A stretch of 64,000 bases of DNA from Strigops habroptila (taxonomy: Eukaryota > Chordata > Aves > Psittaciformes > Psittacidae), in NCBI RefSeq assembly GCF_004027225.2, contig NC_044279.2:50492744-50556743 (forward strand). The letters run 5' to 3'. Positions 28,349-38,700 of the stretch are shown here, in pieces; the stretch's first letter is position 1; every line of letters starts with the position of its first letter. The notes under the pieces were generated by a model, which saw only the letters and a list, made by a program, of their open reading frames with translations, had not been told where the DNA came from and did no database searches. The translations under genes and the position numbers were made by a program.

Positions 28349-28659
28349 TGTGGCGTATTAAAGACACGGACTCAAAGCATTTCTGTGCAGCGAATCACTC
28401 TATTGCCTATTGCTCTAGCTTTTATACCATTCTAGCAAAAGCTATTTTTAGCACATCATGATTAGTTTTGTTTTTCCACCTTTTTTATGTTCTCGTGCTT
28501 CTGTCCAGCTTGTTCGCTCTGCTTGATCGCGCAATGTACTTTGTTTCTACTTCAACTCTTTCTTCTTCAGCCAAGTGATTTTGGCAAACATGTATGTCTT
28601 TGTTCTTTCAGTCTGCATTCTAAATATATCCATCACATATTAAATGGCAACCCGCGACA
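28349..28659 (-). repeat. 3' LTR of the provirus (311 bp)
   Basis: Aligned end to end with the right LTR but lacks about 43 bp present there (the block at about 31432-31475). A minus-strand TATAAAAG is kept at 28419-28426. The AATAAA found in the 5' LTR is changed to AATAGA here (28399-28404), which should weaken the viral polyadenylation signal. Confidence 0.93.
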
Positions 28660-28673
28660 TTTCCCCCTTCTTT
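28660..28673 (-). other. Polypurine tract
   Basis: On the minus strand AAAGAAGGGGGAAA lies directly against the TG of the 3' LTR, the correct place for plus-strand priming. It supports the minus orientation of the element. Confidence 0.88.
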
Positions 28674-28776
28674 ACAGAAGCAATGTTGACCATTGTTAAA
28701 TTCATCATGACCTGATGTTGTACAATGTGTGTCCATTAAATAACATTATAAATCACCCCAAATAATATTGCAAATA

Positions 28777-29400
28777 TTAATAAAGCAAAGCAAAGCCAAT
28801 AAACACCCACATCCGTAAATTTAAACCGCTAAACCAATTTTTTTGATTAATCCAGGATACATCCTTTTTCAAAGTATCACATATATTCTGTTCCGATAGT
28901 TGTTGTAATCTTTGTGACTGACCCTTTAGCTGATCATGTAATGATTTAACATTTGTTTTTAAAGAAACATCAAAAGCTCCATGTAAATGTTTTTTGACCT
29001 TCTCCCATGTATGATCTGTGTCATTCCAAGGTAATGATGTTACACAGATGGATTGATATACATGTTCCCAATCACAATGTCATGACAAACGAGTTTTTAA
29101 TGCTTCTTGTCTACCCCTTAACCAAGTTATTGCTGCTTCTAACGCTTCTAGTCTAACCATAATTTCTTCATCAATTTGTTCTTGCGTCCGAAATTCTTTA
29201 GTAACATTTGTCAGAGCCTGACCAACCATACGGGCTGTCTGAACTGATTCTGTCAAAGCACTAATAGCTACAGCTGCATTAACTAAGATTATTACTGCAG
29301 AGATAATGGCAAACAATAGCCATCCCAAAAAATGTTTGGCTCTTCTTTTTGTGACTTCTAATACCTCATTTAAAATTCGTGCTAAATGTCCTAAACCATC
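28777..29400 (-). pseudogene. env: Endogenous retroviral env, transmembrane remnant
   Basis: The env TM part starts within the fused frame, is interrupted by TGA at 29080-29082, then continues in the same frame for about 100 codons to a TAA at 28777-28779. The downstream part begins CDWEHVYQS and has a spaced second cysteine, as in betaretroviral TM ectodomains. It ends in a hydrophobic stretch shortly before the polypurine tract, so the anchor and tail appear shortened. The surface subunit is essentially absent. Confidence 0.82.
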
Positions 29401-29883
29401 CTGTCCTTCCTGTTGTGAACTGGCCATCTGTGCCCATGGGGTCCTGTTGGTTTTGCGCAGGGCACCGGACCGTGCACCCCGAAAACCGTTTCCCTGATTT
29501 TTCAAGTTTGTTAAAAGATTACCATCTTTGTCAAATTTGGATCGGCACTGATTGCTCCAATGGCAACCTTTTCGGCATCTGGGGCATAACTGGGCAGGAG
29601 GCTTAGGAGGTACCTTCTTGTTGGAAGGACAATCTTTCTTTACATGCCCTTCTTGACCACAATTAAAACACTTGAGTGCAGCCTGTGCCATGGTCAACTG
29701 CTGTGCTAGGGCTATGGCTAACATCTCCGCTTTATGTTGTTCAGTGCCAATATGTTGACATGCTTTACTATAATCATTCAGATTAGATGTACGGTTACGA
29801 ATAGGGTCTAATGCCTTTTTACAATCAGCATTTGCATTCTCAACCGCCAACTGCATCAACAATAATTCCGTGGCCACAGGCAA
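29080..29883 (-). pseudogene. Open frame fusing gag nucleocapsid to env TM (267 codons)
   Basis: This is the longest open frame of the provirus. Residues 1-150 are gag: two zinc knuckles (Cys72-Cys75-His80-Cys85 and Cys100-Cys103-His108-Cys113) and a basic tail. From about residue 160 the sequence is the end of env SU and the start of TM: a basic cleavage-like KRRAK near 179-183, a strongly hydrophobic fusion-peptide-like run at 185-210, and heptad-repeat helix to 265. The junction falls at about 29,390-29,425. It ends at a TGA (29080-29082). The 5' edge has no ATG; the first internal ATG is about nine codons in. It looks like a chance in-frame product of a large deletion. Whether it is expressed is unknown. 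Confidence 0.85.
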
Positions 29884-31144
29884 TTCGATTTGGCGAGAAA
29901 TAGCTGTTTGTAAGTGTTATAAATGATATATACAGTTCTTGTGCACCCTGCCGAATGCTAGCAAAAGAAAGCTCAGTACGTTGAGCATCCAGTACCCTTT
30001 TTAAAGCTCTTAAAGCCAAAGTGGCCATTTGCTGCGACAACTCTCTTTGTAAAGTAGCTTGAGCTTGTGGAGTGGAAAATGGCCCCTCCACCACAAGTTG
30101 GTCCAAAGACCCATAAGGCAGAGCAGCAGACACATTATCAATAGATTATGCCACACATAAATCCTTAAACTCTGTCAACCATATAGAATATTGACCTGCA
30201 GTTAACATCAACTTAAAAACCAAACACCAATCAGCAGGAACCATTACATACGAATCAGCCAATGCTTCAATAAGGTTAATGGCAAAAGAAGCTTGCAAAC
30301 CATTTTCCCGAACTGAGTTACGTAATTCTTTTACAACCTCATATGGATGGGATTCATGTCTAGGCAGCTCCTGCAGTCTAAAAATAACTGGCATTGCCTG
30401 TAGTAAAGACAGATCCTCTGTGCAAAGGGCTTCCCGTCTTGAAATATCCCACTGATTCCTTATATTCACTGTCAATTTATCAGATGCTGTAGGTGCCTTT
30501 CCTGAAGGGGCATATGGCAGTGGTCTCACTGCTTCACTCAGCGAAGGTGCCTTTCGACACGCTTGTTGCAAAATCTGACCAGCCGTTGGTGCTGTAGCCA
30601 CCAACGCTTTTACCGGAGTTAAAGGGGGATATGAATCAGATTCCATTTCAGGATCCATACAACCCAGATCAAATGGATCATCCGGGTCCCTATTCGCAAC
30701 AATAGGCGCTGACAACTGAGGCATTGTTGGATCAGAAGTGTCATGAGATTGTTTACGGTCCACTGGAGCAACAGTATGATCCATTAAATCTTCCTCTTCT
30801 GGGACTGGATCCACAGGCTCATACAGAGGGTCATCTGGCACCTTTTCATTGTCCTCAAAAATGGACCCAGAAAGACCATGTAGCATGTGTAAAACAGAGT
30901 ATAAAACTCACCATGTAACAATCAAATCCGGTGATACAGCATGACTTAAAAGCTGCTTGGTTTGAAGACATTCTCCTACTTTTTGCCAATCTGACAGTTC
31001 ATAGGTGCCCGTCTCAGGATACCAAGGGCAGTTATTACGAATCCATATCAAAAGATGAACTACTTTGACTGTAGAACCCTTAAAACCTTGCTCCTTTAAA
31101 ATGCAAACAAGCATTTCTTTATGGAGCTGTTGTGAACGTGTCAC
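29420..31144 (-). pseudogene. gag: Endogenous retroviral gag, disrupted
   Basis: The matrix-like part starts near 31,144 (motif NCPWYPETGT). The codon at the expected start is GTG, so the initiator ATG seems lost. The same frame continues through a TGA at 30908-30910 and a TAA at 30146-30148. Between them is a proline/acid-rich linker followed by a capsid-like region (30146-30886, including AIN-LIEALADSY-type helices). A third open piece (29840-30133) resembles the capsid C-terminal domain, and a frameshift near 29.9 kb then moves into the nucleocapsid frame. The nucleocapsid has two zinc knuckles of CX2CX4HX4C form. Two nonsense codons, one frameshift and loss of the start make this a clear pseudogene. 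Confidence 0.88.
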
Positions 31145-31282
31145 GTTTTGCCCCCTCCTGATTCTACCCCAGCCGTATCCCGTGCTAACCTTTTTTCCAG
31201 CGACGGGATGCTGCGCAGTATCTTATCATCTCATGCAGCTCACTGGGGGTACGCCACTGGTCATTGATGAGCTACTCTTCAC

Positions 31283-31300
31283 GTCCCCGTTCAGGCGTCA
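31283..31300 (-). other. Primer binding site, tRNA-Lys-like
   Basis: Two bases inside the 5' LTR the minus strand reads TGACGCCTGAACGGGGAC. This is close to the site for tRNA-Lys (about 15 of 18 matches to the Lys-3 type), in keeping with the ERVK class. The mismatches look like transitions acquired after insertion. Confidence 0.75.
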
Positions 31301-31302
31301 TT

Positions 31303-31656
31303 TGTGGCGTATTAAGGACACAGACTCAAAGCATTTCTCTGCAGCGAATGACTTTATTGCCTATTGCTCTAGCTTTTATACCATTCTAGCAAAAGCTATC
31401 TTTAGCACATCATGATTAGTTTTGTTTTTCCACATTCTCCGTCGTTTCACAATCAGTGCCAGAATAACCAGTTCCTTATCTTTATGTTCTCGTGCTTCTG
31501 TCCAGGTTGTTCACTCTGCTTGATCGCGCAATGTACTTTGTTTCTACTTCAACTCTTTCTTCTTCAGCCAAGTGATTCTGACAGACATGTATGTCTTTAT
31601 TCTTTCGGTCCGCATTCTAAATACATCCATCACATATTAAACGGCAACCCGCAACA
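31303..31656 (-). repeat. 5' LTR of the provirus (354 bp)
   Basis: Longer copy of the LTR. On the minus strand it has TATAAAAG at 31373-31380 followed by AATAAA at 31353-31358, a compact promoter/polyadenylation arrangement. Starts TG and ends CA on both strands. Confidence 0.93.
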
Positions 31657-31662
31657 CTTCAG
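31657..31662. repeat. Right target-site duplication CTTCAG
   Basis: Six bases immediately after the CA of the right LTR, identical to 28343-28348. Confidence 0.9.
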
Positions 31663-31789
31663 TGTAACAAAACCTGCTCAGTACCAGTGAATACCCTGAG
31701 CACTGGGGTTTATGCTAGTTATGATCAGAGTGTTAATTACAGCACGGTTAGAATAACGGTAAAATGACGATGATGGAATTTAAAGATCC
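31663..31789. other. Short intergenic stretch between provirus and ACTR6 CpG island
   Basis: No feature seen; AT-rich flank of the insertion. Confidence 0.6.
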
Positions 31790-32790
31790 TTCTCCATTTT
31801 CCTTCGGTAACATCCCCGCACACTCTGCTCCCGCATTCCGTGGTTCACTCCTCCCCGCGGCGCTGTGTTCCCGTACCCCCGAACCGCCAGAAACACCCGC
31901 GGGCAAGGATCTCCCTCAGCAGCGGGGTCTGTGACCTGACACACCGCGGGGAAGGACTCGTCTCCTCTCCCGTTCCCTTCCCCCGCCGCGGGCTCTCGCG
32001 TTACCGGCCCCACGCCCGCGTGGCAGAGCGGAGCCGCTCGTTCCCGCGGGGCGGGGCGCGGCGCTGCCAGGCCTGGGCCCGCGGGAAGCGGCACCGCAGC
32101 GGCGGTTGACACGGTACCTCCGTGTCGCCTCCTCCGCCCGGCTCTTTGGCGAGCGCTTCCGGGTCACGCCCGACCAATAGCCTCGGCGGCTTCCTGAGCG
32201 TCACCGGCAGTACGTGCGTGGCGCACGTCAGGCGGCGGAGGCGGGCGCGCAGACGGAAGCGGTGTTCCACGGCACTCCCGCATCCCGTCAGCCCGCGCTG
32301 CCCCTGCACTCTATGGTAACCATAGAGACCCACGGCGGTGGCGGATCAATACTGGGACGGCGGCGGCCGTGGCGCCGTGGGGAACATGGCGACGCTGGTG
32401 CTGGATAACGGCGCCTACAACGCCAAGATCGGCTACAGCCACGCGAACGTCAGGTGAGCGCCCGGCACGGGGCGGGGCGGGGCGGGCGGGCGTCCCCTTA
32501 GCGCTGCGCCGCCCCCCGCCTCGCTGCCGCTCCCCGCCGCCGCCCTGCAACCGCAGCCCCGCAACCGCAGCCCCGCACCGGCCCGCGGGCCGCCAGCGCG
32601 CCTGCGCCCGCCGCGGACAGCCCCGGCCTGGCCCCGCCCCTGCGGCGCGTGCCGGCCTGTCCCCCGCGGGGCCGCGGCACCGTCCACCAGCGCGGGAGGG
32701 GCGGGTCGGTGCGCGGCGGGAGCGCGGAGCGGCCCCCGGCGGTGGTTGGGTCGTGTTGGGTGGGGGGAGCCTCACCTGCGCCTGATGTGT
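31790..32790 (+). promoter_or_regulatory. ACTR6: CpG island promoter of ACTR6
   Basis: GC-rich, CpG-dense DNA surrounds the ACTR6 start codon and first donor. Visible elements: CCAAT at 32174-32178, a CRE half-site ACGTCA at 32225-32230, an ETS-like CTTCCGGG just before the CCAAT, and a 15-bp palindrome at 32311-32325. The TSS is expected in the 32.2-32.37 kb interval. The open frames on both strands here are GC artefacts. Factor binding is inference. Confidence 0.82.
32311..32325. promoter_or_regulatory. 15-bp palindrome CTATGGTAACCATAG in ACTR6 promoter
   Basis: Two perfect 7-bp inverted arms around a single A, about 61 bp before the ACTR6 ATG. The half-site spacing recalls RFX/X-box dimers (GTNRCC-NRGYAAC-like), but the match is only partial. 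Confidence 0.4.
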
Positions 32791-35700
32791 CAGAAATAAC
32801 GGGTTTTCCCTCCTGACTGGCTCCGTTAAATGGGTTAAACCCAGAACACGTGCCCAAAATACTGTTAAAGGTATGCTGCGTATGAAAGTAATGTAAGGAC
32901 GGTGAATGTGTCTCGTATCGTGATGAATAGGAAACTTCCCAATCTTTTCCAGCGTTATTCCCAACTGTCAGTTCAGATCAAAGACTGCACGCCTGAAAAC
33001 CTTTACGGCAAATCAACTGGATGAAATTAAAGACCCCTCTGGGCTTTTTTATATTCTGCCCTTTCAGAAAGTAAGTAAGAGATCCTGAGTTTCATGTTAT
33101 AGCCAGATGTAAATTGTTTTAAGGAATAGTTTTTATACAGGATGCCCCAACTGCAGGGTTACGTGTTGTATCGTACAAGAATTATATTCAGCAGTGTGGA
33201 GTTTTAAAATCATGAAATCAGACAGGTTGGAAAAGGCTCTTAAGATCAAGTCTAACCATTACGCCACAACTGCCAAGTCCACCACTAAACCATGTCCCTA
33301 AGCCACCACACCTACACGTATTTTAAATACCCTCAGGGCCAGTGATTCCACCACTTCCATGGGCAGCCTGTTCCAATACTTGATGACGCTTTTGCTGAAG
33401 AAATGTTTCCTAATATCCAATGAAACCTGCCCTGGTGCAACTTGAGGACATTTCGTCTTGTCCTATCACTTGTTACTTGGGAGAACAACACCCACTTTGG
33501 TGCAACCTCCTTTCAGGTAGTTGTAGAGAGCTATAAGGTCCTGCCTCAGCCTTCTCTTCTCCAGACTGAACAACGCCAGTTCCATCAGCTGCTCCTCATC
33601 AGACTTGTGGCTCCAGACCCTTCACCAGCTTCATTGCCCTTCTCTGGACCCCCTCCAGAACCTCAATGTCTCTGTTGCAGTGGGGGGCCCAGAGCTGAAC
33701 ACAGTGTTCAAGGTGTGGCCTCACCAGTGCTGAGCACAGGGGGATGGATGATCACTGCCCTTGCCCTGCTGGCCACACTGGTGCTGATACAGGCCAGGCT
33801 GCCATTAGCCTTCTTGCTGCTTGGGCACAAGCTGACTCATGTTCAGCTCCGTCAATGAGCACCCCCAGGTCCTTTTGCATGAGCAGTTTTCCAGCCACTC
33901 TTCCCCAAGCCTGTAGCATTGCAGGGGGTTGTTGTGGCCCAAGTGCAGGACCCGGCAATTTGCCTTGTTGAACCTCACACCATTGGCCACAGCCCATCGA
34001 TCCAGCCTATCCAGATCCCTCTGCAGAGCCTGTCTATCCTTGAGCAGGTCAACACTCACAGCCAACTTGATGTCGTCTGCAAATTTAGTGAGAGTGCACT
34101 CGATCCCCTCATCCAGATCATCAATGAAGATATTAAACAAAATTGGCCCCAATTCTGAGTCCAGGGGAACACCACCTGTGACAAGCTGCCAACTGGATTT
34201 AACTCCATTCACCACCATTCTTTGGGCACAGACATCCAGCCAGTTTTTGACCCAGCAAAGATTATACCTGTCCAGGCCAGTTTCTCCAGCAGAATGCTGT
34301 GGGAAACAGTGTCAAAGGCTTTAGGCTAGGTAGACAGCATCCACAGCCTTTTCCTCATCCACTAAGTGGGTCACCTGGTCGTAAGAGATGAAGTTAGTCA
34401 AGCAGGACCTGCCTTTCATAAACCTATGGTGACTGGCCTGATCACTTAGTTGTTGTGATGTGTGATGGCACTCCAGATGATCTGCTCCATAACCTTTCCC
34501 AGCACCAAGGTCAGACTGGCTTCTGCCAAGGAGAATAATGTATACAGGAAACACAATTTACATTGGTTTTGTAGTGTAGTAATGGACGTATTGATGGGGA
34601 ATATTTGTAACATTCTTTTATCCTATGTAACATTTACTCTTTAGCATAGAAATGTGAATTCAGATATGTTTACTCTCAAATTTCTTTGCGTTACCAGTCT
34701 GGAATTATTTCTAGCATATTTTTTTAAGTATGATTTTATTTTCTAAATAGCAAAATTTTTTTTTCTAAATTCCTACAGGGTTACTTGGTGAACTGGGATG
34801 TCCAGAGACAGGTTTGGGATTATCTTTTTGGAAAAGAAATGTACCAAGTAAGAGCCTTTTTTAATTATAGATTTTGTGTAGCCTTAATACTGTCTAATGG
34901 AATTAACGTAGGTACATCAAGTTTTAAACAGAACACATTAAGTAACCATCTTTAGCTAGCCATTTTCTACGTATGAGTAAGTTGAATGTATAAAATATAA
35001 ATATCTGATGCTTAATTTTTCTTATCACGTGAACTGGATTTAACACAAGAAGTACAGTAAGGCTTCCCTTTTATTTTTTTCTTTAAAAAAAAAGATACAT
35101 ACTCTGAAAGTTTTAGTTTTTGCAACACCTAGGAGGCAGAATGGTACTGAAAATGGAAGTAATGCCTCAAAATACCTTAGTCTCCATACATAAACATATG
35201 CAGTGCTGGTTTTTGATACTTAGCTTCGATTTTAGTTTTGGAACTAGATTCAGTTTAGTCATGGTTTCAAAGAGAATTTGGTTTAATTCTTCTTCATGAG
35301 TGAGGAGTAGAGAGAGGTACAGCTGGTGATACGTTTAGGGTCTTACTTCAGTCATACCCAGTTATAATCGAAGTAACCCTGTGAAGTCCTCTCTAAAGGA
35401 GTTTGAGATATCTATGGAAATTCCAGGATCTTTGGCTGGCCTCATTAGAGGTCACTGGAAGTTTTATTATTGATTCTACTTTACGCAGGACTTCATCTTT
35501 GGTTATTAGGTAAATAATTTTGTGATGCAAGCACTGAGCTATTGAAGAGACTTATCTTTCTGTAGCTGACAGGATTAGCGTAAAGTATTTTACATTAGTA
35601 ATGTAGTTTTCCTTTATGAGTATCTCTTTAAAATGTTGGGTTACAATTTGTAAAGGATGGTAACAGGAGCAGATGCATGCAAGTGTTCCTTTCTATTACA

Positions 35701-38700
35701 TTCTTACCCATTAATTTGATAAAGTGTTATCGCTGCTCATGAAGTCTTTAAAAAACCTAAAACTTTCTAAGCCTAGCTTCTACAAACAGATACAGCAAGT
35801 GGGAATCGTGTCTTCAAATTTACTTGGTCTTCATCTGCTGCAAAATACGGTAACAGAGAATTAATTTTAAGTTTTGTGTAATGACCATGTTAATGTATTT
35901 TTTCATAGGTGGACTTTGTAGATACCAATATTATTATTACTGAGCCTTATTTTAACTTCACTTCAATACAAGAATCCATGAATGAAATTCTATTTGAAGA
36001 ATATCAGTTTCAAGCAGTTCTTAGAGTAAATGGTGAGTCTGCCTCCTTCTAGTTTGTATTTATACATTTTGAAGGTTAACCAACCTTATGAATAAACGCA
36101 TGAATAATCATGTATGCATATGCACACACATGTGTATATATAAAGGTAGTAAAGAAATCACTTCATGTCCTTTCTGGCTTTTGAGTAATATGCTCCTAAT
36201 ATGTACTCCGACTGGATTAAACAATTTTTTATTTTTTTTTTGTTAGAAATTCCAGCTATACTCTTATACTACTTTCTAAGGGTGTCATGGTATATAATTG
36301 AAGAAAATTTGAGGAGAGTCAGGATGATAGAGATAAGAGATGAATTTTGAAACAGGATAGCCTTTGAGAAAGGCTACCAAAAATTTCCATGAAGTCTTAG
36401 ATAACTTTCCATCCTTTTTTTTTTTTTGGGGGGGGGAGGGGAAGTAGAAGGGGGAGTAGGGTGGCTTTTTGTTTGTATTAGCAAATAAAATGCAGTATTA
36501 CAATCACGAAATGTATTGTATCTTTCAGGCAATGTCTAAATAACATGACGGTCCTTCTGAAAGATAGCTGGACATAGGGTACTCCTTTAGATAGCTTTGA
36601 TAAATTGTGGTGTGATCAGTCTGCTTGGACCTTAGGAAACTGAACATGGGCTGGAATTATTGAAATAGAATAAATGGGGGCATATATGATACTTAATTTT
36701 ATCTGTTGTCAAAATTAATTCATGTGTTGGCTGTAGTATTATCTATTGAAATCTTGGAAGTCTGTCAAAGGCATTTAAAATATGAAGCAAGTACATTTCC
36801 ATATCAATGTAAGTTCTAAAAGTGTATATTCATATAAAAATTCAGTGAATTTTTCTGTATTTCAGCTGGAGCTCTTAGTGCGCACAGGTATTTCCGAGAT
36901 AATCCATCTGAGCTGTGTTGTATCATTGTGGATAGTGGATACTCTTTTACACACATCGTACCTTATTGCAGAAGTAAAAAGAAAAAAGAGGCAATCATCA
37001 GGTAAGCTGCAGTATATATTTTCTAGAAGAATTGTTTGCTACGCCTGAAGTTAATAATGACAGAATTCCTTGTGTTACTCCTTTTCTGTAGGATTAATGT
37101 TGGAGGAAAACTCTTAACCAACCATCTCAAGGAGATAATCTCTTACAGGTAAAGCATGCTGATCGTCATCTTGAGACCTGGTATGAAATGAGCTAGAAGT
37201 GTGTGGGGATATTCTTACTGGTTCTGTGTATTTTAGATTAAATGCTGTTTAAAGGAGAAGGGAATTTTTGCCTGTTATAATCTGCTAGCTGCCATCTTGA
37301 GCTTAAGATCAAGATGTATGAAGATGAGCTTAAACTGTTTGAAGAATTAGGCTATTCGTTTTTAAAGTGCCAGCACTTTTGAAGTTGCTGAGGTTACCTG
37401 TGTGTTCACAATTATACACAACCTTTAATATTTTCTGAGATGTCTCAGTAGATCATCAGTCAGTTTGCTAACTGATTCTATCAGTACCACAAATAAAATT
37501 CAATAGGACCAACTATTCATTAGGATCCTTTAGCTTGGAACTTTGTCTAGGTAAAGGTCTTTGCTAGTAGAGCTAGTTGCAGGATTGTGGCTATACTTGT
37601 TATGAAGACATTGCACAAATGCCGGTAGATGTTTGTTTTTACTGAATTGTGAAGTAGGAAAGTATTAAACTCCAGCAGGCCAGGAATGCTTTTCTAACTT
37701 GAATATAGGTTTTAGATATTGAGACAGTTGCTTTCTGTGGTTTGAAAACTATGGTTGCTCATCTCCAGTGGAAAACTGGACAGGTAATGCTAAGACTTAA
37801 TTATTCTCTAACTTCTGTGGTTTTGGTTTTTGTTTTTACAGGCAGCTACATGTTATGGATGAAACACATGTAATTAATCAAGTGAAAGAAGATGTATGTT
37901 ATGTTTCTCAAGACTTTTACAAGGACATGGACATTGCCAAGTATGTATACAATTGTATGTATGTACAAATGGATTATTCAGAAGTACCAACTTTTAGAAT
38001 CAAATAAAGCTATACTCTTAATCAGAAAGTTTTCCAGTAAAGTTAAAGGAAGTCTTGTCAGTATAAAATAGTTGGGATTTAGAACTTGGTCTTTATTCTG
38101 TTGTATTTTACATTTTTCTCTTTCAGATTGAAAGGAGAGGAAAATACTGTAATGGTAGATTATGTTTTGCCAGACTTCAGCACAATCAAAAAAGGATTTT
38201 GTAAGGTAATGATAGTGTGGCTTTTGAAGTATTTTCCCCTGCACTAGTCTAGCAGAGAGGTTAAAAAGACTTAATTTTTTCTAATGCTGTATTGTAACTT
38301 GTAACTTAATCAGTAAAGATTTCTTTAGGAAGCTGAGATGAAAATTAAATACTATTTTTTCAGTATAGCATTTTATCTTTATTATTTAATAATTATTTCT
38401 ATGCTTGTGCTCTGTCATACAACCCATCCATAACATTATTGGTTTGGGGTTTTTTTTAAGTTAAGTTGGAAAATGTTTTCTCTGCTTTGATACTTTTTTG
38501 TAAGTCTCTCTGAATTTCACGTAAATACCCTAATAAGTAGAAGATGAAAGTCATGTTATCGAAGAGCCTGAAAAGTCTTAATACCAGTGAAGACAGTTCA
38601 ACAATTTTATCTCGCTTACCAAGTTGGCCGTAGTTTCCAAAGCAGTCCCAATATTGCAGTCTTGTGCATACCTATTTTATTCTGCTTCAGGCAAAACTGT

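Larger units (their letters stand above)
28349..31656 (-). mobile_element. Internally deleted endogenous retrovirus, betaretrovirus (ERVK) type
   Basis: A 3.3-kb provirus read on the minus strand. It has two related LTRs (5' LTR 31303-31656, 3' LTR 28349-28659), both bounded TG...CA. The 6-bp duplication CTTCAG sits on each side (28343-28348 and 31657-31662), as expected for alpha/betaretroviral integrases. A primer site close to tRNA-Lys lies 2 nt inside the 5' LTR and an all-purine tract abuts the 3' LTR. The body contains gag (matrix-like, capsid-like, two CCHC knuckles) joined directly to the transmembrane end of env. No protease, RT, RNase H or integrase and almost no surface-subunit sequence remains. 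The env TM lacks the CX6CC motif of gamma/alpharetroviruses and has the layout of betaretroviral TM. Stops and a frameshift make it non-functional. LTR mismatch is about 17 in about 305 aligned positions by eye (5-6%), so the insertion is not recent. Confidence 0.93.

Noticed and set aside
29306-29606. Plus-strand frames over the provirus
   Set aside because: Antisense shadows of the gag-env frame.
28349-31656. Alternative reading as a gammaretrovirus or alpharetrovirus remnant
   Set aside because: 6-bp duplication excludes most gammaretroviruses; Lys-like primer site, two-knuckle gag and a TM without CX6CC fit the betaretrovirus/ERVK type better.
32311-32964. 217-codon minus-strand frame over the ACTR6 first exon
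   Set aside because: GC artefact antisense to the real ACTR6 start.
33442-33858. 138-codon plus-strand frame in ACTR6 intron 2
   Set aside because: It is the antisense of the CR1 copy.
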